Shown here in pieces: positions 53,969 to 63,386 of a stretch of DNA of 64,000 bases (the first letter of the stretch is position 1; each line of letters begins with the position of its first letter). This DNA is from Candidatus Thioglobus sp. MED-G25 (GTDB lineage: Bacteria; Pseudomonadota; Gammaproteobacteria; Arenicellales; UBA868). The stretch lies in contig NTKC01000005.1 of assembly GCA_002456995.1 (NCBI GenBank), positions 1 to 64,000 of the forward strand, given 5' to 3'. The notes under the pieces were generated by a model. That model did no database searches and was not told the DNA's origin. It saw only the letters and a program-made list of their open reading frames with translations. Both the position numbers and the translations under genes were made by a program.

Positions 53969-54973
53969 TTAAACGACGGACCTGGTGGAAGCTGGTTTGT
54001 CGTTGGTGCTGGACGGGAATTTACTTTGTCGTTCTTCGCGCGGGGGTTTTCCAAAAAAGTCTCGATAGCATTTGCTGAAGTGTGGCGCGGAGACGAAACC
54101 ACAGGAAAAGGCAACATCGACGATTGATCTTGGAGTTCGCAATAGAAGTTCTCGTGCTCTGCGTAGACGGAGTTGCAGGTAGTAACGGGTGGGTACGCAA
54201 TTCAGGTGTTTTTGGAATATTCGTTCTAGTTGTCGGCGGGAAATTCCGACGTGGCGGGCGAGTTCATCCAGCTTCATGGGTTCTTCAATGTTGTTTTCCA
54301 TAAGTTCGACCGTGTCGACTAACTTAGGTTGGCTAGATCCGAAACGTTGGCGAAGTGGTATCCGTTGCCGATCTTTAGAATCTCGTATTCGCTCGCAGAT
54401 GAACTGCTCAGAAATTGAAGTGGCTAATTCGGCACCGTGGTTACGGGCGACAAGAGTCAACATCATGTCTAGTGGTGCAGTACCACCCGAACAGGTATAG
54501 CGTTCCCGATCAAGTTCAAAGAGTTCCGAGGACACAATTAGTTCCGGGAATTCATCGTGCATATCAAAAATGTTTTCCCAGTGGATGGTGCATCGGTAGC
54601 CGTTGAGTAGTCCAGTGCGGGCTAGAAGATAACTCCCTGTACAGATACCACCAATAATTATTTTGCGACGAATCAGAGGTTTTAACTGAGAGACGACGAT
54701 CTGATCCCAGGCACTATCCAATGTCGTACCGGCGCAAAGAAACAACGCATCGAGTTGTTCTCGTCCACTTAGTTTTGAAACCGGTGTTAGATTAATTCCA
54801 CTGCTTGACCTAACCTCCCCGCCATCGAAACCAAAAAGAGAGTACTCATAGAGGTTGCGACCACTGATCCTGTTGGCCATGCGCAACGGTTCTATAGCAG
54901 AAGACAACGCGATCAGCGTGAAGTCTGGACACAACAAAAACCCGAATCGTGTCGGCGTAAGGTTTGTGCTCAT
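53969..54973 (-). CDS. GlxA-family transcriptional regulator (DJ-1/PfpI plus AraC HTH)
   Basis: A 334-residue regulator with an N-terminal DJ-1/PfpI-like domain (LTPTRFGFLLCPDFTLIALSSAIEPLRMANRIS, GGICTGSYLLARTGLLNGYRCTIHWE) and a C-terminal AraC DNA-binding domain (LDELARHVGISRRQLERIFQKHLNCVPTRYYLQLRLRRARELL). GlxA regulators usually activate catabolic genes for amines and amino acids such as betaine, carnitine or arginine. It diverges from the indolepyruvate oxidoreductase across about 140 bases, so that gene is the natural candidate target. Confidence 0.93.
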   Translation of the reverse strand: MSTNLTPTRFGFLLCPDFTLIALSSAIEPLRMANRISGRNLYEYSLFGFDGGEVRSSSGINLTPVSKLSGREQLDALFLCAGTTLDSAWDQIVVSQLKPLIRRKIIIGGICTGSYLLARTGLLNGYRCTIHWENIFDMHDEFPELIVSSELFELDRERYTCSGGTAPLDMMLTLVARNHGAELATSISEQFICERIRDSKDRQRIPLRQRFGSSQPKLVDTVELMENNIEEPMKLDELARHVGISRRQLERIFQKHLNCVPTRYYLQLRLRRARELLLRTPRSIVDVAFSCGFVSAPHFSKCYRDFFGKPPREERQSKFPSSTNDKPASTRSVV

Positions 54974-55114
54974 CGAGATTCTGTTCCGTAGGACTATAGG
55001 TATACGAGGAGTGTGGTATTTAACGAATTGAGATTAGGCAATACAAGGTTCAGACGGAACTGGTAGGATTATGATGTTGATATTGTCCAGTAGCTAATGT
55101 GCCAAGGGGGGCAG

Positions 55115-58100
55115 ATGAAACTGCGAAACGTTGCGCTCGATGACAAGTATACGCTTGAAAAGGGTCAAATATTTGTGTCCGGTATTCAGGCGCTGGTTCG
55201 GCTCCCTATGCTCCAGTCGCAGAAAGATCAGGCTATTGGGCTTAACACTGCAGGTTTTGTGACGGGATACCGTGGTTCTCCCCTAGGTGGCCTGGACCAG
55301 CAACTTTTCCTTGCTCAAGAACACTTGACCCGGGAGCGAGTTAAGTTTGCGCCCGCAGTTAACGAGGATCTGGGTGCAACGGCAGTCTGGGGGACTCAGC
55401 AGGCCAATTTGGGTGGTGATGGGTTATATGATGGCGTGTTTGCGATGTGGTACGCAAAGGGTCCTGGTGTAGACCGTTCGGGTGATGCGATACGTCATGG
55501 AAATTTAGCAGGAACGTCCCCTAATGGTGGAGTGCTGCTGTTACTCGGGGATGATCATGCCTGTGAATCGTCGACCACAGCCCACCAGAGTGAGTATTCG
55601 CTGGTTAATGCGATGGTACCAGTTCTCAATCCAGCTGGAGTTCAGGATATTCTAGATTATGGGCTCTACGGCTGGTCATTATCTCGCTACAGCGGTTGCT
55701 GGGTAGGCCTTAAGTGCGTACATGACACAGTGGAGGCATCCGCCTCTGTTTCGGTGTCTGTTGACCGAATTCAAACCGAGGTGCCTGAGAACTTTATTTT
55801 GCCCAGTGGCGGGGTACACATTCGTTGGCCCGACGGATTTCTTGAGCAGGAGGAACGACTTCACCGGTATAAGCTCGAGGCAGTCAATGCTTTCGCTCGC
55901 ACCAATCGAATAGATCGCCAGATTATGGGTGATTCCAATGCCCATACGGGTATCGTGACTACTGGCAAATCCTACCTGGATGTCAGGCGCGCGTTGTTAG
56001 AGCTCAATATCGACGAAGTTCGGGCAAAAACCCTGGGCCTGAAACTCTATAAAGTCGGAATGTCCTGGCCTCTTGAGCCAAATGGGATCCGCAGCTTCAC
56101 GCAGGGCCTGAAACGACTTATCGTTGTTGAAGAAAAGCGTGGTCTTATCGAGCAGCAGATTCGTGAAATTCTCTACGGTGTGTCCAATGCACCGACTATC
56201 GTTGGCAAACTCGCTGAAAACGGGGAGAGTTTGTTTCCAGCGCACGGGCGACTGGAAGCGATGGATATAGCGCTGTCGATAGGCGAGCGATTGGCCAGTA
56301 CGACCAATAACCAAGAACTTATTACACAGATCGAGACGCTTAGGGCGCGCCAAACACGGGACAGCTTAAGGTCGCCAGAGATGATTCGTACACCCTATTT
56401 TTGTGCCGGGTGTCCGCATAACAGCTCTACCGTAGTACCCGATGGAAGTCGGGCTATGGCTGGTATAGGTTGCCATTTCATGTCAGTGTGGATGGACAGA
56501 AATACCGCTGGTTTTACTCAGATGGGGGCGGAAGGATCCAGTTGGATTGGGGAAAGTCCCTTTAGTGGGACAAAGCATGTTTTTCAGAATATTGGCGACG
56601 GCACTTATTTCCATTCTGGAATTCTTGCGGTCCGTGCCAGCGTAACAGCGGGTGTCAATATTACCTACAAGATACTCCACAACGATGCGGTTGCAATGAC
56701 CGGTGGTCAGCGCGTAGATGGTTCGTTGGATCCGGCGATCATCACGCGCCAGGTCCATGCAGAGGGGGTCAGGCGAATTGCGGTTGTGTCGGATGACCCA
56801 AAGAAATATTCAAAAGCCCTTCAATGGGCACCCGGCACCACATTCCATCATCGGGATCAGCTGGATCAAGTACAGCGCGACATGCGTGAAGTTACTGGCA
56901 CCAGTGTAATTGTTTACGATCAGACCTGTGCGGCGGAAAAACGTCGTCGCCGTCGTCGGGGTGAAATGACTATCCCTGATAAGCGGTTGTTTATCAATGA
57001 AGCTGTTTGCGAAGGCTGTGGCGATTGTGGAACTCAATCAAATTGTGTCGCTTTGGTGCCTGTAGAGACGGAATTTGGGCGGAAAAGGGCGATAAACCAG
57101 TCGACCTGTAACATGGATTATTCCTGTCAGTCTGGTTTTTGCCCGAGTTTTGTAACGGTGATTGGGGGGTCTCTTAAAAAAGGGCATAGTAACACTGGAT
57201 TTCAGGCGCTGGCGGACTCTTTGTTACTGGAACCTGAAGTGACGCCTATTAGAGGGCATTACAGTATTCTGCTGACAGGTATAGGGGGAACGGGTGTCGT
57301 CACTGTCGGTGCGATATTGGGCATGGCTGCCCATCTCGCCGGTAAGGGTTGTTCCGTGTTGGATATGGCTGGTCTGGCCCAAAAAGGGGGCGCTGTTACC
57401 AGCCATATTGTCCTCGCAGAGAAACCGGAGGATATCAACGCCACTCATGTTGCTGACAGTGGCACAGACCTTTTGCTCGGCTGCGATATTGTGACCTCTG
57501 CTTCTGATGAAAGCGTAAAGAAATTGAGATCAGGAACAGTCGCTGTCGTTAATACGCATCAGCAGATGTCAGGTGATTTTATTAAGGATCCAGACACTCA
57601 ATTCCCATTAGAGAAACTGTTGTCTTCCATTCGAGATTGTGTCGGAAGTTCTCTTCATACAATCGATTCAACGGCGGTTGCTACAGCAGCTTTTGGGGAA
57701 TCAATTGCCGGAAATTTGATGATTTTGGGTTTTGGGTACCAGCTTGGAGGTATACCTGTACCTTCGGTTGCAATTGAAAAAGCTATTGAACTCAACGGAC
57801 AGGCGGTCCAGATGAATGTTCAGGCATTTCGAATGGGCCGGGCGGCTGCAGCTAAGCCTGATGAAGTTACACGCTTGCTGAGCTCTTTTCCGGCCAGTCA
57901 ACCAGTCGCTGTCGACGAAACTGTTGCCCAAACAGTGGAGCGGTTGGAAAGTCATTTGGTGACTTATCAGAGCAAAGGATATGCCAGACGTTATCGTGCG
58001 CTTGTGGACGCCGTACAAACTGTCGAATCTGGCATTAAAGGAACTGATCTTTGGCTTACACTTGCGGTTGCACAGTCCTACCATAAGTTATTGGCTGTTA

Positions 58101-58579
58101 AAGACGAATATGAAGTCGCTCGCTTGTACACGGACAAGCGCTTTAAGGAAAGCTTAGAGTCCACGTTCGAGGGGTCGTATCGACTAAAGGTGAATTTAGC
58201 ACCACCTATCATGTCAAAGCCAAATCGAAAAAATAACACGATTCAAAAAAGAGCGTTCGGCGGTTGGATATTCCCGCTATTCAGACTAATGGCTTTATCG
58301 CGTCGCATACGTGGAACTGTGCTTGACCCATTTCGATACAGTAAGGATAGGGTGTTTGATCAGCAGTTGGTCAGGGACTACGAACAGACTGTTAGCAATC
58401 TGTGTGCCGGACTATCTGCTAGCAACCTCGATGCAGCGATTGAGATTGCTTTATTGCCACAATCTATTCGAGGATTTGGGCATATCAAGAGCGCTAATGC
58501 GAGCAAAGCGCAGACGACGGCAGAAAAACTTTGGTCCGAGTTTGAGATGCTACCGGTTGATGTGGAGAACGCTGCCTGA
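55115..58579 (+). CDS. Indolepyruvate ferredoxin oxidoreductase, fused subunits
   Basis: An about 1154-residue fused 2-oxoacid:ferredoxin oxidoreductase of the aerobic IorAB type. It opens with LDDKYTLEKGQIFVSGIQALVRLPMLQ, has a thiamine-diphosphate part with YFCAGCPHNSSTVVPDG and GGQRVDGSLDP, a ferredoxin-like Cys set CEGCGDCGTQSNC and CNMDYSCQSGFCP, and a gamma-type domain with LTGIGGTGVVTVGAILGMAAHLAGKG. It oxidatively decarboxylates arylpyruvates such as indole-3-pyruvate to acyl-CoA, ending transamination-based aromatic amino acid breakdown. The ATG at 55115 has AAGGGGGG just upstream; the ATG at 55097 is alternative. Confidence 0.92.
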   Translation: MKLRNVALDDKYTLEKGQIFVSGIQALVRLPMLQSQKDQAIGLNTAGFVTGYRGSPLGGLDQQLFLAQEHLTRERVKFAPAVNEDLGATAVWGTQQANLGGDGLYDGVFAMWYAKGPGVDRSGDAIRHGNLAGTSPNGGVLLLLGDDHACESSTTAHQSEYSLVNAMVPVLNPAGVQDILDYGLYGWSLSRYSGCWVGLKCVHDTVEASASVSVSVDRIQTEVPENFILPSGGVHIRWPDGFLEQEERLHRYKLEAVNAFARTNRIDRQIMGDSNAHTGIVTTGKSYLDVRRALLELNIDEVRAKTLGLKLYKVGMSWPLEPNGIRSFTQGLKRLIVVEEKRGLIEQQIREILYGVSNAPTIVGKLAENGESLFPAHGRLEAMDIALSIGERLASTTNNQELITQIETLRARQTRDSLRSPEMIRTPYFCAGCPHNSSTVVPDGSRAMAGIGCHFMSVWMDRNTAGFTQMGAEGSSWIGESPFSGTKHVFQNIGDGTYFHSGILAVRASVTAGVNITYKILHNDAVAMTGGQRVDGSLDPAIITRQVHAEGVRRIAVVSDDPKKYSKALQWAPGTTFHHRDQLDQVQRDMREVTGTSVIVYDQTCAAEKRRRRRRGEMTIPDKRLFINEAVCEGCGDCGTQSNCVALVPVETEFGRKRAINQSTCNMDYSCQSGFCPSFVTVIGGSLKKGHSNTGFQALADSLLLEPEVTPIRGHYSILLTGIGGTGVVTVGAILGMAAHLAGKGCSVLDMAGLAQKGGAVTSHIVLAEKPEDINATHVADSGTDLLLGCDIVTSASDESVKKLRSGTVAVVNTHQQMSGDFIKDPDTQFPLEKLLSSIRDCVGSSLHTIDSTAVATAAFGESIAGNLMILGFGYQLGGIPVPSVAIEKAIELNGQAVQMNVQAFRMGRAAAAKPDEVTRLLSSFPASQPVAVDETVAQTVERLESHLVTYQSKGYARRYRALVDAVQTVESGIKGTDLWLTLAVAQSYHKLLAVKDEYEVARLYTDKRFKESLESTFEGSYRLKVNLAPPIMSKPNRKNNTIQKRAFGGWIFPLFRLMALSRRIRGTVLDPFRYSKDRVFDQQLVRDYEQTVSNLCAGLSASNLDAAIEIALLPQSIRGFGHIKSANASKAQTTAEKLWSEFEMLPVDVENAA

Positions 58580-58602
58580 CGAATGCAATTCCGGTAATCA
58601 GG

Positions 58603-59625
58603 CTATTGGCTTAAAGCGAGTCGGAAAGCGTCAGCTGAGCGATAGATCGCGGTTTCATCAATATCCAGATGGGTTACCAGTCTGATTGGATTGTACTCAC
58701 AGGAGATTAGAATACCTTCGTTTCGAAGTCTGGATGTTAGCTCGGGGACAACAACTTCGGGCACGGTTACAAAGACCATATTTGTTCGTTCCCTTGGTTT
58801 GTCAACAGTCAACCCATCAATTTGATCAAGTAACGTTGAGAGGAGAAGTGCATTTTTATGGTCGTGGGACAGTCGTTCAATATTGTGTTCGAGTGCGTAG
58901 AGCCCTGCCGATGCCACGATGCCGGCTTGCCGCCAGCCTCCTCCCAACACCTTTCTCCAGCGTCTGGCGTCCCGAATAAATTTCTTGGTCCCGCAGAGGA
59001 CTGACCCCATCGGGGCACCCAGGCCTTTCGAAAGGCAGGCTGATATGGAATCAAACTGTTGGGCAATTTGATGTGGTGGGACGTTCTGTTTGATAGCCGC
59101 ATTGAATAAGCGTGCACCATCTAGATGTAGCGACAATCCATGGTGTCGCGCCAGTGAGGTCGCCTCTTCAAGATAGCTAATGGGGAGAGGATGGCCGAAA
59201 AAAGTATTTTCCAGGCAGAATAGCCGAGTTGTAGCGTAGTGAAAGTCATCTGGTTTGATCGCAGCCTCGACTTTGTTCAAATCGATGGTGCCGTCGTGAT
59301 TGTTTTCAATTGGTTGTGGCTGAATGCTGGCTAAAACGGCTCCGCCCCCGCCTTCTTCACGGTAGCTGTGTGCCTGGTTACCCGCAATGTACTCGTCTCC
59401 GCGCTGACAATGGCTTAGCAGGGCTAGGAGGTTGCTCTGGGTGCCACTTGTCACGAAAAGTGCAGATTCTGTTTTCAATAAATCGGCTGCTTTGGCCTCG
59501 AGAGTAGTGGCCGTTGGATCTTCCCCATAAACATCATCGCCGACATCAGCATTCAGCATTGCCTCGCGCATGCCAACACTGGGCTTAGTGACAGTATCAC
59601 TTCTCAGGTCAACTACAGGTTCCAA
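58603..59625 (-). CDS. ltaE: Low-specificity L-threonine aldolase
   Basis: A 340-residue PLP enzyme splitting L-threonine or allo-threonine to glycine and acetaldehyde. It starts VDLRSDTVTKPSVGMREAMLNADVGDDVYGEDP, has GTQSNLLALLSHCQRGDE, LHLDGARLFNAA and ISACLSKGLGAPMGSVLCG with the PLP Lys. Glycine made here could feed the glycine cleavage system at 9.5-15 kb. Convergent with the IOR gene, 23 bases apart. Confidence 0.95.
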   Translation of the reverse strand: MEPVVDLRSDTVTKPSVGMREAMLNADVGDDVYGEDPTATTLEAKAADLLKTESALFVTSGTQSNLLALLSHCQRGDEYIAGNQAHSYREEGGGGAVLASIQPQPIENNHDGTIDLNKVEAAIKPDDFHYATTRLFCLENTFFGHPLPISYLEEATSLARHHGLSLHLDGARLFNAAIKQNVPPHQIAQQFDSISACLSKGLGAPMGSVLCGTKKFIRDARRWRKVLGGGWRQAGIVASAGLYALEHNIERLSHDHKNALLLSTLLDQIDGLTVDKPRERTNMVFVTVPEVVVPELTSRLRNEGILISCEYNPIRLVTHLDIDETAIYRSADAFRLALSQ

Positions 59626-59811
59626 TGCGAAATACCATTGCTAGTTTTGGGCGTAACTAACGCCCCGATATAAGTGGGTAATTTATCACAGGGCTTGCGC
59701 AATCGCATGGTGCTGGGGAATCACAGATTGGATTAAGATACGTGTTGGCAGGTGCGGTAGCAATTGTGGATACTATGCACTAACAGAATGTTTTCCCTAA
59801 AAGGAGGCGTA

Positions 59812-60294
59812 ATGGCGATCCAGATTGGCGCAACAATACCGGATGTGGAGCTTAAGGTTATGGGTAAAGAACGACCGGAGTCGGTTCAGACTGGTGAACT
59901 CTTTCAGGGTAAACGAGTGGTGTTGTTTGCACTACCAGGCGCATTTACCCCTACGTGCTCGAAATCTCATCTGCCAGGTTATATTGAGTTATCCGATCAA
60001 ATTCGTGACAAAGGTGTAGATCTAATTATTTGTCTTTCAGTAAACGATGCGTGGGTTATGGCTGCCTGGGGAGATGTTCACGGCGCAGGTGAGCGGGTGA
60101 TGATGCTGGCAGATGGTAATGCAGAATTTACCAGAGCTATCGGATTGGACTCAGATTTATCCGGTTCGGGTTTTGGTGTTCGCTCCCTGCGATATTCAAT
60201 TGTTGTGAATGATGGTGTTATTACAAATTTGAATGTTGAAGAGCCTCGAAAATTCGAGGTTAGTGATGCGAAAAGCATGTTGGCATTGTTGTAA
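59812..60294 (+). CDS. Peroxiredoxin 5-type thiol peroxidase
   Basis: A 160-residue atypical peroxiredoxin (Prx5/type II) that reduces peroxides with a thiol donor. The peroxidatic Cys is in LPGAFTPTCSKSHLPGYI; GVDLIICLSVNDAWVMAAWG and DSDLSGSGFGVRSLRYSIVVNDG follow. I start at ATG 59812, preceded by a textbook AAGGAGG, instead of the track's ATT/other start 16 codons earlier. A candidate promoter with TTGGCA (59745-59750) and GATACT (59769-59774) lies upstream. glnB follows. Confidence 0.93.
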   Translation: MAIQIGATIPDVELKVMGKERPESVQTGELFQGKRVVLFALPGAFTPTCSKSHLPGYIELSDQIRDKGVDLIICLSVNDAWVMAAWGDVHGAGERVMMLADGNAEFTRAIGLDSDLSGSGFGVRSLRYSIVVNDGVITNLNVEEPRKFEVSDAKSMLALL

Positions 60295-60681
<387 letters not shown>

Positions 60682-60760
60682 TTATATTGAATAAGATATC
60701 GGCAAATGCCAAACCAGTTGTTTTCGCGGTGTTGCGTAATTGTTCCCTCTGGCGGTATCG

Positions 60761-61717
60761 ATGAGTGAACCGGTAAAGATCGGAGTTGTCGGAGTTGGAT
60801 ATCTCGGCTCTATACATGCTCAAATTTACACCCGGCTATCCGATGTGACGCTAGTTGGCGTCAACGACTTGGATTCAGATGTGGGAAAGCGGGTCGCAGT
60901 TGACTGCGAATGTGACTTTTATAGTAACGTGGATCAACTGGCCGATTCCGTAGACGCTGTCAGTGTGGTAGTACCAACTTCCTGTCATCGGGAGGTCTCG
61001 TTGCCTTTTCTGTCCAAGGGAATTCCCGTATTGTTGGAGAAGCCGGTGGCGCATACCCTGGATGATGCCCGATTAATAGTGAATGAAGCCGAGCAGAGTG
61101 GTGCCATTCTCCAGATAGGGCACCTCGAGCGATTCAATGCCGGAGTTGTCCGCCTTCACGAAGAACTGGATCGTCCACGTTTTATAGAAGTGCATAGGCT
61201 GAGCGAATTTGTAGAGAGAGCCACAGACGTTGACGTGGTAACTGATCTCATGATCCATGATATCGACATCGTGCTCTCTTTGGTTCAATCAGAGTTGAAG
61301 TATGTTTCTGCGGTCGGTGCTAGCGTAGTGACAAACCATGTTGATATTGCGAATGCACGTCTTGAATTCGAGAATGGTGCTATCGCGAACGTCACGGCAA
61401 GTAGGGTCTCAGTAAAGAGATTCAGAAGGATTCGGGTATTCGCCGATGCTTGTTATCTAGCTTTGAATTTTGAAGATCAGCAGATTGAGATCTCTCGCCC
61501 TGGGAAACGGCCGGCAGATGGAGGGTTCGCACCAATTATCAACTCTTCTATCCAAGTTGAACCGACCCCACCACTGGATTCTGAACTGGCCCACTTCGTA
61601 GATTGTGTCCGACAAGGTAAGCAACCGATGGTGACGGGCAGCGATGGATTACAAGCATTAAAGGTCGCCTACGACGTACGTGAAAAGATTGACAAATCGC
61701 TTCATTCACTTGATTAG
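60761..61717 (+). CDS. Gfo/Idh/MocA-family oxidoreductase
   Basis: A 318-residue NAD(P)-dependent dehydrogenase with an N-terminal Rossmann motif VGVVGVGYLGSIHAQIYTR (first part GVVGVGYLG), LLEKPVAHTLDDARLIVNEA with the catalytic Lys, IGHLERFNAGVVRL and DLMIHDIDIVLSLV. Overall it resembles UDP-sugar 3-dehydrogenases such as GnnA, but no aminotransferase partner is adjacent, so the substrate is open. Starts at ATG 60761. The DUF192 gene starts inside its last codons. Confidence 0.85.
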   Translation: MSEPVKIGVVGVGYLGSIHAQIYTRLSDVTLVGVNDLDSDVGKRVAVDCECDFYSNVDQLADSVDAVSVVVPTSCHREVSLPFLSKGIPVLLEKPVAHTLDDARLIVNEAEQSGAILQIGHLERFNAGVVRLHEELDRPRFIEVHRLSEFVERATDVDVVTDLMIHDIDIVLSLVQSELKYVSAVGASVVTNHVDIANARLEFENGAIANVTASRVSVKRFRRIRVFADACYLALNFEDQQIEISRPGKRPADGGFAPIINSSIQVEPTPPLDSELAHFVDCVRQGKQPMVTGSDGLQALKVAYDVREKIDKSLHSLD

Positions 61718-62216
61718 GCGTGCAACAATAGTGGGATTGTATTTTGTGGTGGTTAGTGGTGTTGCTGGTCAGGAGATCAGAGCAGACTGCTCTAACGACG
61801 CCTCATTTTGGGCCGCGATGGAGCAGGTTTGGGTGGAATTTAGGTCCGAAGAAGAGATGCCGTTAGTCATCGCTGCATGGGTGGCGAAATCTCCAGAGCA
61901 AAGAGCACGAGGCTTCCAAGGGGTCTGTCCTGGTTTGGTTACTGAACGGTCTCTCCTTTTTTCTTTTCCAGTACCGGTTCACGCAAACTTCCACATGACT
62001 GGTGTGATGGTACCGTTGGATATTGCGTTTATAGACGTGTCCAGACAGGTAATCGGTATTCAACTCATGGCGCTCCAAGAATCAAATCAGCCGATGAGGT
62101 ATTACCGTCCTAACGCGAAAATTCACTTTGCACTTGAGACAGCGTCTGGACGCCTTGACCAACTCAGGCTAAATCCAACTCTGTGGCGTATGCGGGTATC
62201 GAACAGAAATAACTGA
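61680..62216 (+). CDS. DUF192 family protein with N-terminal signal
   Basis: A 178-residue protein starting at GTG and overlapping the previous gene by 38 bases. A signal-like segment IRRATIVGLYFVVVSGVAGQ is followed, after about 45 residues, by a DUF192 domain (AWVAKSPEQRARGFQGV, SLLFSFPVPVHANFHMTGVMVPLDIAFIDVSRQVIGI). DUF192 proteins are small beta-rich secreted proteins of unknown function. The motif W(M)xN usual at the core reads FHMTGVMVPLDIAFID here. Confidence 0.85.
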   Translation: MKRLTNRFIHLIRRATIVGLYFVVVSGVAGQEIRADCSNDASFWAAMEQVWVEFRSEEEMPLVIAAWVAKSPEQRARGFQGVCPGLVTERSLLFSFPVPVHANFHMTGVMVPLDIAFIDVSRQVIGIQLMALQESNQPMRYYRPNAKIHFALETASGRLDQLRLNPTLWRMRVSNRNN

Positions 62217-62237
62217 TAGTCATCGACAACAGCGAAT

Positions 62238-63008
62238 TCACGCGATGGGCTGCAACTGGAAGTTAAGGCGATTTTCACCCAAGATTGTTCCTTCTGGGTC
62301 ATAAGACCGTTCAACAAGTTGAACCTGGTTCTGTTGGTCCACTAGAAGTACTGTTGAACTGCGCGTTCCGTAAACGGGTCCTTTGATAAATATTGCGGAC
62401 TGTGCTGCCGGTAGATCTGGTGAACAACCGGAGTTCCTGGCATCTATTCCTTTAGCCGGCGTACGATTGGATAACAGCTCAAAAAATGTATCCGATCTGA
62501 AGCTGCGATTTAAGATTGTTTTGAAAAGCTGCTTGCCATAGACGATTTTATGCCAAGGTGAATTTAAAAGACTATTACTAAGCCCTGAAATTCCAGATGG
62601 AATCCGACGAGGAGCACTGGCCCGGTTGGAATCCCACCACAAAGTAGTAATGTTTCCGGAAATAACGTTGACACCTGGGTAGCGTTGAAGTTGGTCGTGG
62701 TTCCGAAGGTGAGAATCTGCAGGTTCAGTTTTTTGCCGAAGCCAATCGAGCGCCAGCATGCCGCGTGAATAGTCGGATCTCACTGTGACAGTTGGTTCTT
62801 GAAAATTCGTAACGGCTGCAAATAAACCCTGAAGATTAAGTCCAAACCAGGTTCCTCCTGCCGTGAGGTCTCTTCCTGCAGCGATTGTCGGATGGTCGTG
62901 CCAGAAAGATAAGCTTTGCGTGGGTCGGGAGTGATATTCTTCCCTATTCGCAATGATAATCAGCGGGTAGCATGAGTGGACATCTTTTGCGACCAGAATC
63001 AGGCACAT
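62238..63008 (-). CDS. NRDE/TANGO2 family protein
   Basis: From ATG 63008 the product is 256 residues and begins MCLILVAKDVHSCYPLIIIANREEYHSRPTQ, the TANGO2 pattern with Cys2 as putative Ntn-type nucleophile; the family NRDE appears as NREE here. AAGRDLTAGGTWFGLNLQGLFAAVTNF and PVYGTRSSTVLLVD also match the family. TANGO2 relatives are linked to haem and lipid metabolism in eukaryotes, while the bacterial role is unclear. The track's upstream 41 residues overlap yhbY and are rejected. Confidence 0.9.
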   Translation of the reverse strand: MCLILVAKDVHSCYPLIIIANREEYHSRPTQSLSFWHDHPTIAAGRDLTAGGTWFGLNLQGLFAAVTNFQEPTVTVRSDYSRGMLALDWLRQKTEPADSHLRNHDQLQRYPGVNVISGNITTLWWDSNRASAPRRIPSGISGLSNSLLNSPWHKIVYGKQLFKTILNRSFRSDTFFELLSNRTPAKGIDARNSGCSPDLPAAQSAIFIKGPVYGTRSSTVLLVDQQNQVQLVERSYDPEGTILGENRLNFQLQPIA

Positions 63009-63019
63009 TGACTGTGCCC

Positions 63020-63328
63020 TTACGAGGGTCGGGTTGCGCCTGGTAACGGTATGACTGGAGGATCTCCGGGTCGGTAGATAATTCCGATTCGACCGATGAG
63101 TTGTATCGATGTCGCCGTAGTACTGGCACACAACCGATGAAGCATAGTTTGTTTGTCTAGACGACTACCTGCTGGCAATTTTATTTTTACGAGTTCATGC
63201 GCTGTTAGGGCTGAGTCTAGTTCTTTGGTGACACCCTTGGTAAGGCCTGAAAGTCCAACGGTGATGACTGAGCGTTTGTGGTGGGCCAAGCCTCTTAAGT
63301 GTCTGATTTGGGTTCCGGTCAGTTTCAT
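63020..63328 (-). CDS. yhbY: YhbY-type CRM-domain RNA-binding protein
   Basis: A 102-residue single CRM-domain protein that associates with pre-50S ribosomes. It has LTGTQIRHLRGLAHHKRSVITVGLSGLTKGVTKELDSALTAHELVKIKL, where GLSGLT replaces the usual GxxG RNA-binding loop region, and ends in a poorly conserved tail. Starts at ATG 63328. It diverges from rlmE, the arrangement seen in E. coli next to ftsH. Confidence 0.93.
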   Translation of the reverse strand: MKLTGTQIRHLRGLAHHKRSVITVGLSGLTKGVTKELDSALTAHELVKIKLPAGSRLDKQTMLHRLCASTTATSIQLIGRIGIIYRPGDPPVIPLPGATRPS

Positions 63329-63386
63329 TACTGGGTTATGGTATAGCCTCCAGCGAATTACGACCACCTTAGTGATGACTTAATTT

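Noticed and set aside
60682-60760. GGCAAATGCC hairpin after glnB as terminator
   Set aside because: Only a four-base stem and no T-run.
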